A stretch of 42,914 bases of DNA, from contig NZ_JAEL01000047.1 in the NCBI RefSeq assembly GCF_000518885.1, positions 1-42,914 on the forward strand, in the 5' to 3' direction. Positions 8,415-16,426 of this stretch are shown one piece after another (the first letter of the stretch is position 1; each line of letters begins with the position of its first letter). This DNA is from Bacillus sp. J33. Lineage in GTDB: Bacteria > Bacillota > Bacilli > Bacillales > Cytobacillaceae. The position numbers and the translations under genes are program-made. The notes beneath the pieces were generated by a model. The model was given only the letters and a program-made list of their open reading frames with translations, was not told where the DNA came from and did no database searches.

Positions 8415-8657
8415 GGCTCTGTTAAACTAGCCTGTTGATTTCCGCTACAGGAGATCGCTTTCCGCGGGCGGTCCGGGAGCCTCCTCGGCTTTGACTGCGG
8501 GGTCTCCCATTTCCCCCTCTTCTGAGCAGGACATTGGAAAAACCTCCTTGAATATACGCCTCGCCGTAAGGAAATGCGGAGCATTTTCGAGGTGTCAAGT
8601 GCCCTACACTCAATCCAGTCAGCTGGTTAGCTTAGTTAGCCGCCCGAATAACTTTAT
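8415..8657 (+). repeat. Intergenic repeat, copy C
   Basis: It starts GGCTCTGTTAAACTAGCCTG and continues TTGATTTCCGCT, then the GC-rich CGCTTTCCGCGGGCGGTCC core. CTTCTGAGCAGGACATTG at 8519-8536 is identical over 18 nt to copy D at 16239-16256. The right part reads GTCAAGTGCCCT.CACTC followed by CAG.TGGTTAGCTTAGTTAGC, shared with copy D. It ends 26 nt beyond the dapH stop. Confidence 0.75.
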
Positions 8658-8682
8658 GATAACAATCATGTATTATGAGTAA

Positions 8683-9393
8683 TTATAATTGACGAAGTTC
8701 CTGCTTAATTTCTGTTTTGGACTTTGTCTTCTCATCAATTTCTTTTATTACGCGTGCAGGTGTACCTGCTACAACAGTATAAGGAGGTACATCATCAATA
8801 ACGATTGCGCCTGCAGCAACAACAGCACCCTTACCAACTGTTACTCCTTCAAGGACAACTGCATTAGCACCAATAACTACGTCGTCTTCAACGACAACAG
8901 GCTTTGCTGAAGGAGGCTCAATAACCCCTGCCAATACTGTCCCTGCTCCGATATGGCAGTTTTTCCCGACAGTGGCTCTTCCGCCAAGGACAACGTTCAT
9001 ATCAATCATTGTGCCTTCACCGATAACAGAGCCGATATTAATGGATGCACCCATCATGATAACCGCATTGTCCCCAATCTCTACCTGATCACGGATAATG
9101 GCACCCGGCTCAATGCGCGCTTTAATATTTTTCATATCAAGCAATGGAATCGCAGAGTTTCTGCGGTCATTTTCAATCACATAATCTTCAATCTTAGACT
9201 GATTGGCTTCGATTGCCTGGCTAATTTCAGCCCATTCGCCAAACACTACACCAGTGCTGCCGGTTAAAAAGGCTTTAGCAGAAGAACCGAAGTCGATCCC
9301 TTCCAAATCTCCTTTTACATAAACCTTTACAGGGGTTGATTTTGTGCTGTTTTGGATAAAAGAAATAATTTCGTTTGCATCCATCATTTTCAT
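8683..9393 (-). CDS. dapH: Tetrahydrodipicolinate N-acetyltransferase (DapH/YkuQ)
   Basis: 236 aa, the full length of the family and nearly identical to B. subtilis DapH. It transfers acetyl from acetyl-CoA to tetrahydrodipicolinate, the first committed step of the acetylase branch of lysine/diaminopimelate synthesis. A left-handed beta-helix is shown by hexapeptide repeats from about residue 85 to 200 (for example [20 protein letters not shown] and [19 protein letters not shown]). GGAGGA lies before the ATG of MKMMDANE. The flavodoxin genes that I recall between ccpC and dapH in B. subtilis are missing here. Confidence 0.95.
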   Translation of the reverse strand: MKMMDANEIISFIQNSTKSTPVKVYVKGDLEGIDFGSSAKAFLTGSTGVVFGEWAEISQAIEANQSKIEDYVIENDRRNSAIPLLDMKNIKARIEPGAIIRDQVEIGDNAVIMMGASINIGSVIGEGTMIDMNVVLGGRATVGKNCHIGAGTVLAGVIEPPSAKPVVVEDDVVIGANAVVLEGVTVGKGAVVAAGAIVIDDVPPYTVVAGTPARVIKEIDEKTKSKTEIKQELRQL

Positions 9394-9589
9394 ACTAAAA
9401 GTCCTCCTCTATGTATAACTTTGCAACTAGCATTACTTTAACAAACAAAAGCATTGAAAACAAGAAAATTAACATGGAATTTCCTTTTGATTCAACCGGG
9501 GGTTTTAACATAAGGCTGTTTTCGCAAGCTTTGTTGCTTTTTAACAAGTAGTGAGGAGAGGTTGATTTAGTTTTTATTCACAATACCTA

Positions 9590-9626
9590 TTTAAAAACAA
9601 CAATCTTTTAGAAAAGAGCCTGACAT
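9590..9626 (+). repeat. Fragment of the intergenic repeat (right flank only)
   Basis: AAAAACAACAATCTTTTAGAAAAGAGCCTGAC closely matches the right flank of copy A (AACAACCTTTACGAAAAAAGCCTAAC). No left end or core is recognisable. It lies about 30 nt beyond the ccpC stop, the same position that full copies take. Confidence 0.4.
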
Positions 9627-9656
9627 AAAAAACATCTGGCAAGGAATCAAAAAAAT

Positions 9657-10541
9657 TCATTGCCTTTCTTCCTCAATATAATCCTTTATTAATTCAACAA
9701 ACGCCTGAACCTGTTTAAGCTGAAAAGCAGACTCATAGCCAAGCAGCCAAGTATCGCGCTTAATTGGCATGTTGTTTTCATCAAGCAGGGGTATTTTAAA
9801 AATATTTTTTTCTGCCCCATTCAGTGTAATAGCCGGTAATATCGCATATCCGATTCCATTAAAAGTCATCTGTTTGCATGTCTCGATTTGATCTACGACG
9901 ATTGTCCGCTTAGGCGAAGTTTTAAACTGCCTTAACCACCAGTCCTGGATTTCCTGATAATAATTCGAATCACTTTTAAATTGGATGAAAGGACGGTCGG
10001 TTTCCAGAACTTGTTCAGGTCTTGTAATCTCAGTATCTACAAGATATAAGCTATCCTTGAAAAGAGGAATCTTAACCCCTTTCCAATCCGGGGTCCCGCG
10101 AATAATTCCGATATGGACCTGGTCATCATAAAGAGATTTCAAGATTTCACTGCTCCAGCCTGTAATCAGGGAAATTTTCGCTTGTGGATAGCGGCTGACA
10201 TATTTTTTTAGCACTTGAGGAAGCCAATTCTGCCCTACTATGGAGGCAACCGCTATTTTAAGGGTCCCATGCACTTCTGAATTAAGGGCTGTGATTGATT
10301 CCCTGACTTTTTCTTCCTTCGATAATACTTCATTAACGAATTGGAGAACAAGTTCTCCTTCTGGAGTAAGGGATAAGCCTTTCTGGGAACGGATAAATAG
10401 TCGGCTTCCCCATTCTTTTTCGATATTTACGAGGCGCTGGGACAATGCCGGCTGAGATACAAATAACCTTTCAGCCGCTTTTCTCATATTCATTTCCTGA
10501 GCCAATACTGATAGAAGGTGGAATTCTGTAAGTGAAGACAT
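9657..10541 (-). CDS. ccpC: LysR-type transcriptional regulator CcpC
   Basis: 294 aa. The N-terminal winged helix-turn-helix (about residues 1-60, AAERLFVSQPALSQRLVNIE) is followed by a LysR effector domain. Sequence and position next to darB match B. subtilis CcpC (YkuM), which represses citrate synthase and aconitase genes and responds to citrate; that role is family knowledge. GGGGAG precedes the ATG at 10541. Upstream, ATAAGATATACTATAAG resembles the ATAA-N7-TTAT dyad recognised by CcpC, so autoregulation is possible but unproven. Its 3' end overlaps an imperfect hairpin with a T-rich loop. Confidence 0.88.
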   Translation of the reverse strand: MSSLTEFHLLSVLAQEMNMRKAAERLFVSQPALSQRLVNIEKEWGSRLFIRSQKGLSLTPEGELVLQFVNEVLSKEEKVRESITALNSEVHGTLKIAVASIVGQNWLPQVLKKYVSRYPQAKISLITGWSSEILKSLYDDQVHIGIIRGTPDWKGVKIPLFKDSLYLVDTEITRPEQVLETDRPFIQFKSDSNYYQEIQDWWLRQFKTSPKRTIVVDQIETCKQMTFNGIGYAILPAITLNGAEKNIFKIPLLDENNMPIKRDTWLLGYESAFQLKQVQAFVELIKDYIEEERQ

Positions 10542-10619
10542 CCGCTATCTCCCCTTTATAACCTTTTCTTATAGTATATCTTATATTTATTAAAACTTCA
10601 TTATCATGCAGTTCCGAAT

Positions 10620-10834
10620 AAAATGCAATCCGGAACAGGAGGTGCAAGAGTTTTTCATTTGTCGCTGCAGGCAATTACAATATCAGCATTTCTATTTTTC
10701 TGGCTTCCGGTTCAATCATTGGAGCACAAACAGCTGTCAGGCTGGCAAATAAAATTTCCATCCGGTTTCTTAAAGGGGTTCTGTATGGTATTACAATCCT
10801 TTTAATCATCCAGCATTTAATAAAAGTGTTCTAA
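10620..10834 (+). pseudogene. C-terminal remnant of a TauE/SafE-type membrane permease
   Basis: About 70 codons remain. From 10623 one frame reads SGTGGARVFHLSLQA. The conserved continuation then needs a frame change: from 10658 the next frame reads FVAAGNYNISI, FLASGSIIGAQTAVRLANK and ends IIQHLIKVF at the stop 10832-10834. The GTGG and ASGSIIGAQ patterns resemble the last helices of TauE/SafE (DUF81) anion permeases. No N-terminal part is found upstream, where ccpC begins within 80 nt. It appears to be a degraded, frameshifted relic. The family assignment is by pattern only. Confidence 0.55.
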
Positions 10835-10843
10835 GATAGATAA

Positions 10844-10870
10844 AGCCCTGCATTTCGATGCAGAGCTTTT
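10844..10870. terminator. Bidirectional terminator after the MFS exporter gene
   Basis: CTGCAT (10848-10853) and ATGCAG (10858-10863) form a hairpin with a TTCG loop, with CTTTT on the plus side and GCTTTA on the minus side. It serves the exporter gene that ends at 10887. Confidence 0.75.
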
Positions 10871-10886
10871 GATTAAATATGAATAT

Positions 10887-12413
10887 CTAGGAAGCGGCAT
10901 CCCTTTCATTCTTTGGCAAGGCAATAACAAGTATAAAGCTTATGACAGCAAATAATAAAACCGCATAGTAAACAGAATGGAGTGAAAATGTCAGCCCGTT
11001 TTGCAGCACCTCTTTAACTCCAGCATCCATGCTATTCCTCGCTTGTTCATTTAAAAGGACATTCGCCGAATCAAGAGATAAATCGGAATTAATTTCTTCA
11101 CCGTTTTTCTGGATAAAGGACTTTATTTGACTGTTTAAAATTCCGCCAAGCAACGCCGCCCCAATGGTATTCCCAAGGTTCCTCATGAACATATTGGCCG
11201 CAGTTGCTATGCCACGCTGTTTCCATTCAACCGTGCTTTGAATGGAAACAATGAAAGCTGTACTAGTCAAGCCCATCCCGGCACCAACCAGGAAACTTCC
11301 TGCAGCTGCCCATACAGGACCGGCTTCAGGAGTAAGAGTTACAAAAACAACGCTGCCTAAAATAAGGAATATTCCCCCTAGTACTGATGTACTTCTAAAA
11401 CCAATCTTTAGCAGCATTTTTCCGGCTATAGCTGCTGCAATTGGCCAGCCTATTGACATGGTTGTCAGTGTAAAACCTGCAACAATTGGCGACCTTTCCA
11501 TAACACCCTGCACAAATGCAGGAAGAAAGCTGGATATTCCGATCAGCATAACGCCAGTAGTCAAAGAGGCCAGGTTGGCAATTAAAATGGGCTTTTCCCT
11601 CCATATGTTAAAAGGCATCATAGGTTCAGCCGCTTTTTGCTCCTGCAGGATAAATAATATAAATGCAATTACACTTACAGATATCAGGCTGATTGCCTCA
11701 ATGGAATTCCACGCCCAATTTGTGCCGCCTTCTACGAGTACAAACATCAGCGAAGAGATTGAAACGGTTAGCAGTACAGCTCCAGCATAATCGATCTGAT
11801 GCTTTTTTCTTTCAACATTTTCATGGAGGAATAGCCATAAGCCAGCAATAGCCATGATCCCCAGCGGAATATTAACCCAGAATACATAGCGCCAGCTCAC
11901 ATATTCAACTAGAAGCCCTCCAATTGCAGGCCCCATTATAGCTGAGATTCCCCAGACACTTGATAAATAGCCCTGCACTTGTGCTCTTTCCTCTTTTGTG
12001 TAAATATCTCCGACAATTGTTGTGGCAATCGGCATTACAGCACCTGCACCAAATCCCTGGATAAGCCGGAAAATAATCAGCATGGTCATGGATTCAGCGA
12101 AACCGCATAAAATAGAACCGATTAAAAATACAATGATTCCAAATGTCAAAACCGGTTTCCTTCCAAATAAATCAGACAATTTTCCGTAAATTAAAACTGT
12201 GACGGCATTCATTAGCAGGTACGCAGAAAATACCCAGCTATATAATGCAAAGCCCCCCAAGTCACCAACAATGGCAGGCATTGCCGTGGAAACGATCGTT
12301 GCTTCAATTGCCCCCATGAACATTGCAAGCATAACCGAAGCGAGCACAAAAGGCTTTTTCGTAACTTTTTTCTTTCCATCAGGCATTTTCTTATGTATTT
12401 CCTGACCCAACAA
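10887..12413 (-). CDS. MFS drug:proton antiporter, DHA2 (EmrB/QacA) family, 14 transmembrane helices
   Basis: 508 aa from TTG 12413, chosen because GGAGGGG lies just upstream; the same frame extends to 12461 without a ribosome binding site, and ATG 12383 is another option. Visible MFS motifs are GKLSDLFGRKP (motif A, loop 2-3), RLIQGFGAGAVMP and the antiporter motif GISAIMGPAIGG (motif C, helix 5). A large loop between helices 13 and 14 (NSQIKSFIQKNGEEINSDL...) is typical of 14-helix members. It lies between ccpC and darB, which I recall as adjacent in B. subtilis, so it is probably a local insertion. The substrate is unknown. Confidence 0.88.
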   Translation of the reverse strand: MLGQEIHKKMPDGKKKVTKKPFVLASVMLAMFMGAIEATIVSTAMPAIVGDLGGFALYSWVFSAYLLMNAVTVLIYGKLSDLFGRKPVLTFGIIVFLIGSILCGFAESMTMLIIFRLIQGFGAGAVMPIATTIVGDIYTKEERAQVQGYLSSVWGISAIMGPAIGGLLVEYVSWRYVFWVNIPLGIMAIAGLWLFLHENVERKKHQIDYAGAVLLTVSISSLMFVLVEGGTNWAWNSIEAISLISVSVIAFILFILQEQKAAEPMMPFNIWREKPILIANLASLTTGVMLIGISSFLPAFVQGVMERSPIVAGFTLTTMSIGWPIAAAIAGKMLLKIGFRSTSVLGGIFLILGSVVFVTLTPEAGPVWAAAGSFLVGAGMGLTSTAFIVSIQSTVEWKQRGIATAANMFMRNLGNTIGAALLGGILNSQIKSFIQKNGEEINSDLSLDSANVLLNEQARNSMDAGVKEVLQNGLTFSLHSVYYAVLLFAVISFILVIALPKNERDAAS

Positions 12414-12511
12414 TTTCCCCTCCAACCCTGATAAGCAGAATACATAGCAGTCCCTGGTCAATGCAGCCGGAAATGTTTAACAAATGCGTTATCTGCCTAC
12501 TAAAATAAAGC

Positions 12512-12534
12512 AAGCTCCCTCAGTTGGGGAGCTA
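12512..12534 (-). terminator. Terminator of darB
   Basis: AGCTCCC (12513-12519) pairs with GGGGAGCT (12526-12533). On the minus strand it is followed by TGCTTTATTTTA. Confidence 0.7.
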
Positions 12535-12541
12535 AATAATT

Positions 12542-12988
12542 TTATTTTTTATTTAATCTTCTGATGTGCTTATTTAATTGATCAAGAACAGTCCTTCTTG
12601 TCAATATCCCTTCAAAATAGCCTTCTTTGTTCTCTACACATAAAAAAGGATGATCAACTAAAAGAGCGATTGATTGCTGGATTGAAGCGTCAATGTCGAG
12701 GCGCGGAATTTTGTGGTTCATTACCTCTTCCACTCTTTTTTGCTCCAGCATTTCAAATTCAATCCGTTCCAGGCCAAGAATAGAATCCATGATAATCGGG
12801 GTACTGATTAAACCTTGCAGCTTATAGTGCGGATCAAGGACCGGAATGGCGGTATAACCACTTTTCGTTAATACTAAAAGTGCATGCTCCAGGTTGTTTC
12901 CCACTTGGACATGTGCTACCCGTTCTGAAGGAATCATGAAATCACTAATATTAAATTCTAAAAATTCCTCGCTATGAAGACTAATCAT
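12542..12988 (-). CDS. darB: CBS-domain c-di-AMP receptor protein DarB (YkuL/CbpB)
   Basis: 148 aa made of two CBS domains, about residues 15-70 and 75-140, and nothing else. Sequence and length match B. subtilis DarB (147 aa). In that species the apo-protein activates the (p)ppGpp synthetase Rel and pyruvate carboxylase, and c-di-AMP binding prevents this; this function is family knowledge. It is in the cytosol. It lies downstream of two tiny genes and ykuJ on the same strand and ends at its own terminator. Confidence 0.9.
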   Translation of the reverse strand: MISLHSEEFLEFNISDFMIPSERVAHVQVGNNLEHALLVLTKSGYTAIPVLDPHYKLQGLISTPIIMDSILGLERIEFEMLEQKRVEEVMNHKIPRLDIDASIQQSIALLVDHPFLCVENKEGYFEGILTRRTVLDQLNKHIRRLNKK

Positions 12989-13069
12989 CGCCGAAAACTC
13001 CTCAAAAATAGGTTATGAATCCCTTTTATTTTATCATAGTTTCCAGCGATTTGCCCCTTTTTTACATAT

Positions 13070-13213
13070 TCACCCTTTACTTGTTTGAATATCCCTGACT
13101 TCATAGCTGCAATAGGGGCAGCGAAAAATCACATTCTGATTGGATTGGGCAGTCAAGACTCCATCTATTTCTTTTTCAGCCAAGCAGCTTGGACATTTAA
13201 CAGTTGGCATCAT
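13070..13213 (-). CDS. Small zinc-ribbon protein, 47 aa
   Basis: The frame runs from ATG 13213 to TGA at 13070 with AGAGGTGAT upstream. The sequence contains two CPxC knuckles, VKCPSC (residues 5-10) and FRCPYC (30-35), 22 residues apart, the layout of a rubredoxin-type zinc ribbon. There is no other domain. It lies between ykuJ and darB, where I recall ykuK and abbA in B. subtilis, but it does not look like either. The function is unknown; a nucleic-acid or protein adaptor is possible. The real-gene call rests on the ribosome binding site, the motif and the tight fit between neighbours. Confidence 0.7.
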   Translation of the reverse strand: MMPTVKCPSCLAEKEIDGVLTAQSNQNVIFRCPYCSYEVRDIQTSKG

Positions 13214-13266
13214 AATATCACCTCTTGTTAATATCCTTTTCTTTATTTAAATCGGATATGTATCCT

Positions 13267-13416
13267 TTACCTTTTTTGATTCCTGTTTTCTTCAAGAATT
13301 TTTTTCAGCTCTTCAAGCGTTTTCCGAATTAAAATAACTTCCTTTTTTGTATTAATCAAATCTGCCAGCATAAGAAGCACTGTAAAAAAAAGCAGGATCA
13401 AGATTAAATAATCCAT
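13267..13416 (-). CDS. Small membrane protein, 49 aa, one transmembrane helix plus charged helix
   Basis: ATG 13416 follows AGAGGTG. Residues 2-20 (DYLILILLFFTVLLMLADL) form one hydrophobic helix. The remainder (KKEVILIRKTLEELKKILEE) is a charged amphipathic helix likely to form a coiled coil on the cytoplasmic face. It lies 111 nt after ykuJ and 53 nt before the zinc-ribbon gene on the same strand. No family is recognised. It could be a small regulatory or scaffold protein. Confidence 0.6.
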   Translation of the reverse strand: MDYLILILLFFTVLLMLADLINTKKEVILIRKTLEELKKILEENRNQKR

Positions 13417-13488
13417 TTTACACCTCTGTCATTTGTTTAAGCCATTATATCATCATTCCATAAATTTCTGTCAGGTTGAATCCAAATT

Positions 13489-13513
13489 AAAAAAGGAGCC
13501 TTAAAGGCCCCTT
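13489..13513 (-). terminator. Terminator of ykuJ
   Basis: AGGAGCC (13494-13500) pairs with GGCCCCT (13506-13512), and on the minus strand the hairpin is followed by TTTTTTTAA. This suggests that the small genes downstream have their own promoter or depend on read-through. Confidence 0.8.
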
Positions 13514-13527
13514 ATGTATGTGGTTAA

Positions 13528-13764
13528 TTATTGGATCAAGTCAAAAATTTCAATCGTAATCATATCAATATTATCAAATTGATATCTTTTTGGCTTTTCT
13601 TTATCATTATAAACTTCCAATTCAAATGTTTCATTTTTTGGATGGTAGGTAACCTGGCATTTCCTTTCTCCATTTACCTCAAAAAATCTTTGCATTGGTT
13701 CTCCGCCAGTTGATTGCTCCTGCAAGCTCTTTAAGCGTGTTAATATACCTTGAAGCTGTGACAT
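13528..13764 (-). CDS. ykuJ: YkuJ family protein, function unknown
   Basis: 78 aa from ATG 13764 (MSQLQGILTRL), preceded by AAAGGAGAG; an ATG at 13803 in the same frame is too far upstream. It matches B. subtilis YkuJ (79 aa) throughout. The N-terminal helix (about 1-20) is followed by a small beta-rich part (RFFEVNGERKCQVTYHPK). Soluble. No catalytic motif is visible. Neighbours conserved with B. subtilis are ykuI and darB. Confidence 0.88.
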   Translation of the reverse strand: MSQLQGILTRLKSLQEQSTGGEPMQRFFEVNGERKCQVTYHPKNETFELEVYNDKEKPKRYQFDNIDMITIEIFDLIQ

Positions 13765-13947
13765 GCTCTCTCTCCTTTCAAAACAAAACCCATAATCATA
13801 CATTTAGGTTTCTCTTTTGGCATGTTTCTATCCTAATGAATTGAATTCAGAATATTCAACCTTAATGCTTTACATACCAATATTAACAGCATAAAATAAT
13901 GTCATGCGTTTGTACAAGCAAAACCTTTATAAAGGGTGTGATTTTTT

Positions 13948-14901
13948 TTGGAAAAACCTGAAAAACTGGCTGAAAACCTTTACTTAATTGATGATTTTGA
14001 TCTCTCGAAGGAAAAACGTACCGGTACATATGTTTTAATGGAAGAACACCTAACCCTGGTCGAAACATCCGCAAGCCCCTCCATCCCTTATATTCTGCAA
14101 GGAATAAAAGAGCTCAATTTGAGGCCAGAGGAAGTAGACTACATTATTGTGACACATATCCACCTGGATCACGCCGGAGGAGCAGGTCTGCTTCTAACCC
14201 ATTGCCCAAATGCAAAGCTAATCGTCCATCCCAAGGGAGCAAGGCACATCTCTGATCCTTCCCGTTTAATTGCCGGTGCAAAAGCTGTTTACGGTGATAA
14301 GTTTAATGAACTATTTGATCCGGTTCTTCCAGTGCCGCAAGACAAAATTATGATTAAAGACCATGAAGACGAACTTGCTATTGGACCCCGATGCACACTT
14401 AAATTTTATAATTCGCCTGGACATGCAAACCACCATTTCAGCATTTTCCACCCAGTTGTAAATGGTATGTTTACTGGTGATACTGCAGGAGTCACCTACC
14501 CGCAGCTAAAGGAAGAGGGCATTGAGCTATATCTGCCTTCCACTTCACCAAATCAATTTAACCCAAAGAAAATGCTGGACTCTATCGAAATGTATGAAAA
14601 GCTGAATTTGGACTATATCTTCTTTGGACATTACGGCATGAGCAGTAATCCAAAAGAAGTGTACAGGCAAATTAGGGAGTGGCTTGACGTATTTATCACT
14701 GCTGGCAAATCAGGCGTGGAGGAAGGGGGTTCCTTTGAATCGCAAACGCAGGCAGCAAAAGACAAACTCGCCAATCAAATTAAAACTTATCTTACTGATA
14801 AAGGCATATCAAAAGACCATCCTGTCTATGAAATTCTTTCTGTTGACATAGAGGTTTGTGCCATGGGATTAATTGATTATCTTCACAAGCAGGGTAATTG
14901 A
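13948..14901 (+). CDS. MBL-fold metallohydrolase
   Basis: 317 aa from TTG 13948, with AAAGGGTGTG upstream. The metallo-beta-lactamase zinc site is complete: THIHLDH (H70, H72, D74, H75), SPGHANHH, FTGDTAG and FFGHYG. The C-terminal 70 residues form a helical extension. The substrate is unknown; thioesters, phosphodiesters and lactones are all used by the superfamily. It is followed after 63 nt by a glutaredoxin-like gene on the same strand, ending at a shared terminator, so the pair may be an operon linked to thiol chemistry. Confidence 0.85.
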   Translation: MEKPEKLAENLYLIDDFDLSKEKRTGTYVLMEEHLTLVETSASPSIPYILQGIKELNLRPEEVDYIIVTHIHLDHAGGAGLLLTHCPNAKLIVHPKGARHISDPSRLIAGAKAVYGDKFNELFDPVLPVPQDKIMIKDHEDELAIGPRCTLKFYNSPGHANHHFSIFHPVVNGMFTGDTAGVTYPQLKEEGIELYLPSTSPNQFNPKKMLDSIEMYEKLNLDYIFFGHYGMSSNPKEVYRQIREWLDVFITAGKSGVEEGGSFESQTQAAKDKLANQIKTYLTDKGISKDHPVYEILSVDIEVCAMGLIDYLHKQGN

Positions 14902-14964
14902 TTACTTTTCAGTACTGAATTATTATAATAAACAATCTGTATCATTCATTTGGAGGATTTTATT

Positions 14965-15204
14965 TTGAAGGAAATAATTTTGTATACACAGCCAGACTGC
15001 CCGCCCTGTGAAATAATCAAAATGTTTTTAAAAGATTGTGGTTTTTCTTTTACAATAAGAGATATAAAAAAAGATACAGCCGCACACAAGGAGTTAACCC
15101 AAAGGTATAAGTCTTTCTCTACTCCAACAGTTATCGTCGGGGACACTGTCATAACCGGTTTTGATCTTGAAAAACTGAAGTCAGTCCTGAACATTAGCGA
15201 ATAA
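14965..15204 (+). CDS. Glutaredoxin-like thiol-disulfide protein
   Basis: 79 aa from TTG 14965, which has GGAGG 8 nt upstream (an earlier TTG at 14950 overlaps that site). The redox pair Cys12-Pro-Pro-Cys15 in YTQPDCPPC and the later cis-Pro motif STPTVIVG are typical of glutaredoxin/NrdH folds. No signal peptide. It is the last gene of the pair with the MBL-fold hydrolase. Electron donor and partner are unknown. Confidence 0.85.
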   Translation: MKEIILYTQPDCPPCEIIKMFLKDCGFSFTIRDIKKDTAAHKELTQRYKSFSTPTVIVGDTVITGFDLEKLKSVLNISE

Positions 15205-15248
15205 AAAGAGAGCTTAAAAGCAATCGCTGCTTTTAAGCTCTCTTTTTA
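15205..15248. terminator. Strong bidirectional terminator between convergent genes
   Basis: AAAAAGAGAGCTTAAAAGCA (15205-15224) is the exact reverse complement of TGCTTTTAAGCTCTCTTTTT (15230-15249). The hairpin ends both the glutaredoxin-like gene and the convergent gene whose stop lies inside its right arm. Confidence 0.92.
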
Positions 15249-15953
15249 ATTGGAAGCCAGCTGTCCGTTTAATTCTTGTTTTTCAATTTGGGCAAGAACG
15301 CCATTGCTATTGTCGGCTGCAAAAATACTCCCTGTCAGAAGGAATGCATCGAATGGATTAATCAGAAAACTGAACTGGTATGAAGGTTTTTTAAGAAAGC
15401 TTGATTCATCGGTTATTTTAAATGAAGTTTGTGTTCTTTCCTGCATAGAATGATCAGCGTTCTTCAGTATATTTTTTGGTATATTCCCACCTAAAAACTG
15501 GGAAACTTTCAGTTGCCCATTCTCCTTTTCGAGCAAAATTCCTTCATAATGGCTTTCATAGCTTACCGGGCCCTCATGGTTTTCCGGAAAATATTCAAAA
15601 ACGTAAATTTCATCTTTACTCTCAACTACTTTGGTATCATCAGAATACGAAAAAAACGGAATATAAAACGGGGCTGAGTCTGAACCGTAAATAATATATT
15701 TTCCATTTTCAGAAACCAAATTTTCACTCAGGAATTGTTTTTTGGCCGTTTCCGAAAAATAAGGATCCAGCATATCATTAACTTCTTCTTTGCTTCTTTC
15801 TTCCTCGCTTAATGAAACTTGCGCCTGAAATGCTTCCTGTAAAAATTTGTAGATTTCATCATTGCTTGAAAAGCTGCTCTTAGCATAAGGATGGGAAGGA
15901 CTAACTGCGAACATGGCTGCAAAAATGAATACAAAAAATAAGTGCTTGTACAT
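15246..15953 (-). CDS. Secreted protein of unknown function (DUF3993-like)
   Basis: 235 aa with an N-terminal signal peptide (MYKHLFFVFIFAAMFAVS, likely cleavage after about residue 24, PYAKSS). The mature part is acidic and contains no cysteine and no enzyme motif. It resembles the DUF3993 family of Bacillus exported proteins; this assignment is from memory of the sequence style and is moderate. It has its own promoter region, being convergent with the glutaredoxin-like gene and 470 nt from the next gene upstream. Confidence 0.65.
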   Translation of the reverse strand: MYKHLFFVFIFAAMFAVSPSHPYAKSSFSSNDEIYKFLQEAFQAQVSLSEEERSKEEVNDMLDPYFSETAKKQFLSENLVSENGKYIIYGSDSAPFYIPFFSYSDDTKVVESKDEIYVFEYFPENHEGPVSYESHYEGILLEKENGQLKVSQFLGGNIPKNILKNADHSMQERTQTSFKITDESSFLKKPSYQFSFLINPFDAFLLTGSIFAADNSNGVLAQIEKQELNGQLASN

Positions 15954-16172
15954 TCCACTCTCCCTTTCTTTTTAGCTTATATGTTACCCTCAATTTTACC
16001 AGCAAAAGAATGATCTACCATCTCTTTTCGTACAAGAAATTCCCTGATATTCTGACAGAAAAATTCTTTTCTTGTAATAAATCTACCCGCATTGACAAAA
16101 AATTAACATTTTAAGCACAAAATCGGGCCTTATACTTCAATGTGAATTTTTACCAATTATTTTCTAGAATAA
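15954..16172. other. Non-coding stretch before repeat copy D
   Basis: AT-rich sequence upstream of the 15953 start. TTCTTTTCTTGTA occurs around 16065, and an inverted relative TACAAGAAA around 16030. No confident promoter or gene is recognised. Confidence 0.3.
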
Positions 16173-16394
16173 TGCTTTTGCCCGCTGATTTCCGTTCCGG
16201 GCACTCAAGCTTTCCCGCGGGCAGGGATGAGAGCCTCTCTTCTGAGCAGGACATTGAAAGGAGCATCCTTGAATAAACATCTCGTCGGAAGAAAATGCGA
16301 ATGAATTTTCGTGAAGTCAAGTGCCCTCCACTACAATTAACTCAGTTGGTTCAACTTAGTTAGCTCTGAATAGCTCAAACTTTACAAAAAAAGC
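16173..16394 (+). repeat. Intergenic repeat, copy D
   Basis: Left end TGCCCGCTGATTTCCGTTCCGG, then GCACTCAAGCTTTCCCGCGGGC. An internal deletion relative to copy C removes part of the GC-rich core. CTTCTGAGCAGGACATTG at 16239-16256 equals copy C. The right part is GTCAAGTGCCCTCCACTACA, followed by TCAGTTGGTT and CTTAGTTAGC. It ends 30 nt beyond the stop of the 79-aa gene. Confidence 0.75.
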
Positions 16395-16398
16395 GAAA

Positions 16399-16426
16399 AA
16401 AAAAGACCCAATGCTGGGCCTTTTTA
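16399..16426 (-). terminator. Terminator overlapping the stop of the 79-aa membrane protein gene
   Basis: GACCCA (16405-16410) pairs with TGGGCC (16415-16420) plus flanking AAAAA/TTTTT, and on the minus strand it is followed by eight or more T. The stop codon of the gene lies in the outer stem. Confidence 0.8.

Noticed and set aside
8422..8613. Open frames inside repeat copies (for example 8422-8613, 8369-8584, 20047-20262, 20066-20266, 18971-19174, 4865-5113)
   Set aside because: They follow the repeat sequence, differ in frame between copies, are broken in others and lack ribosome binding sites. They are by-products of GC-rich repeats.
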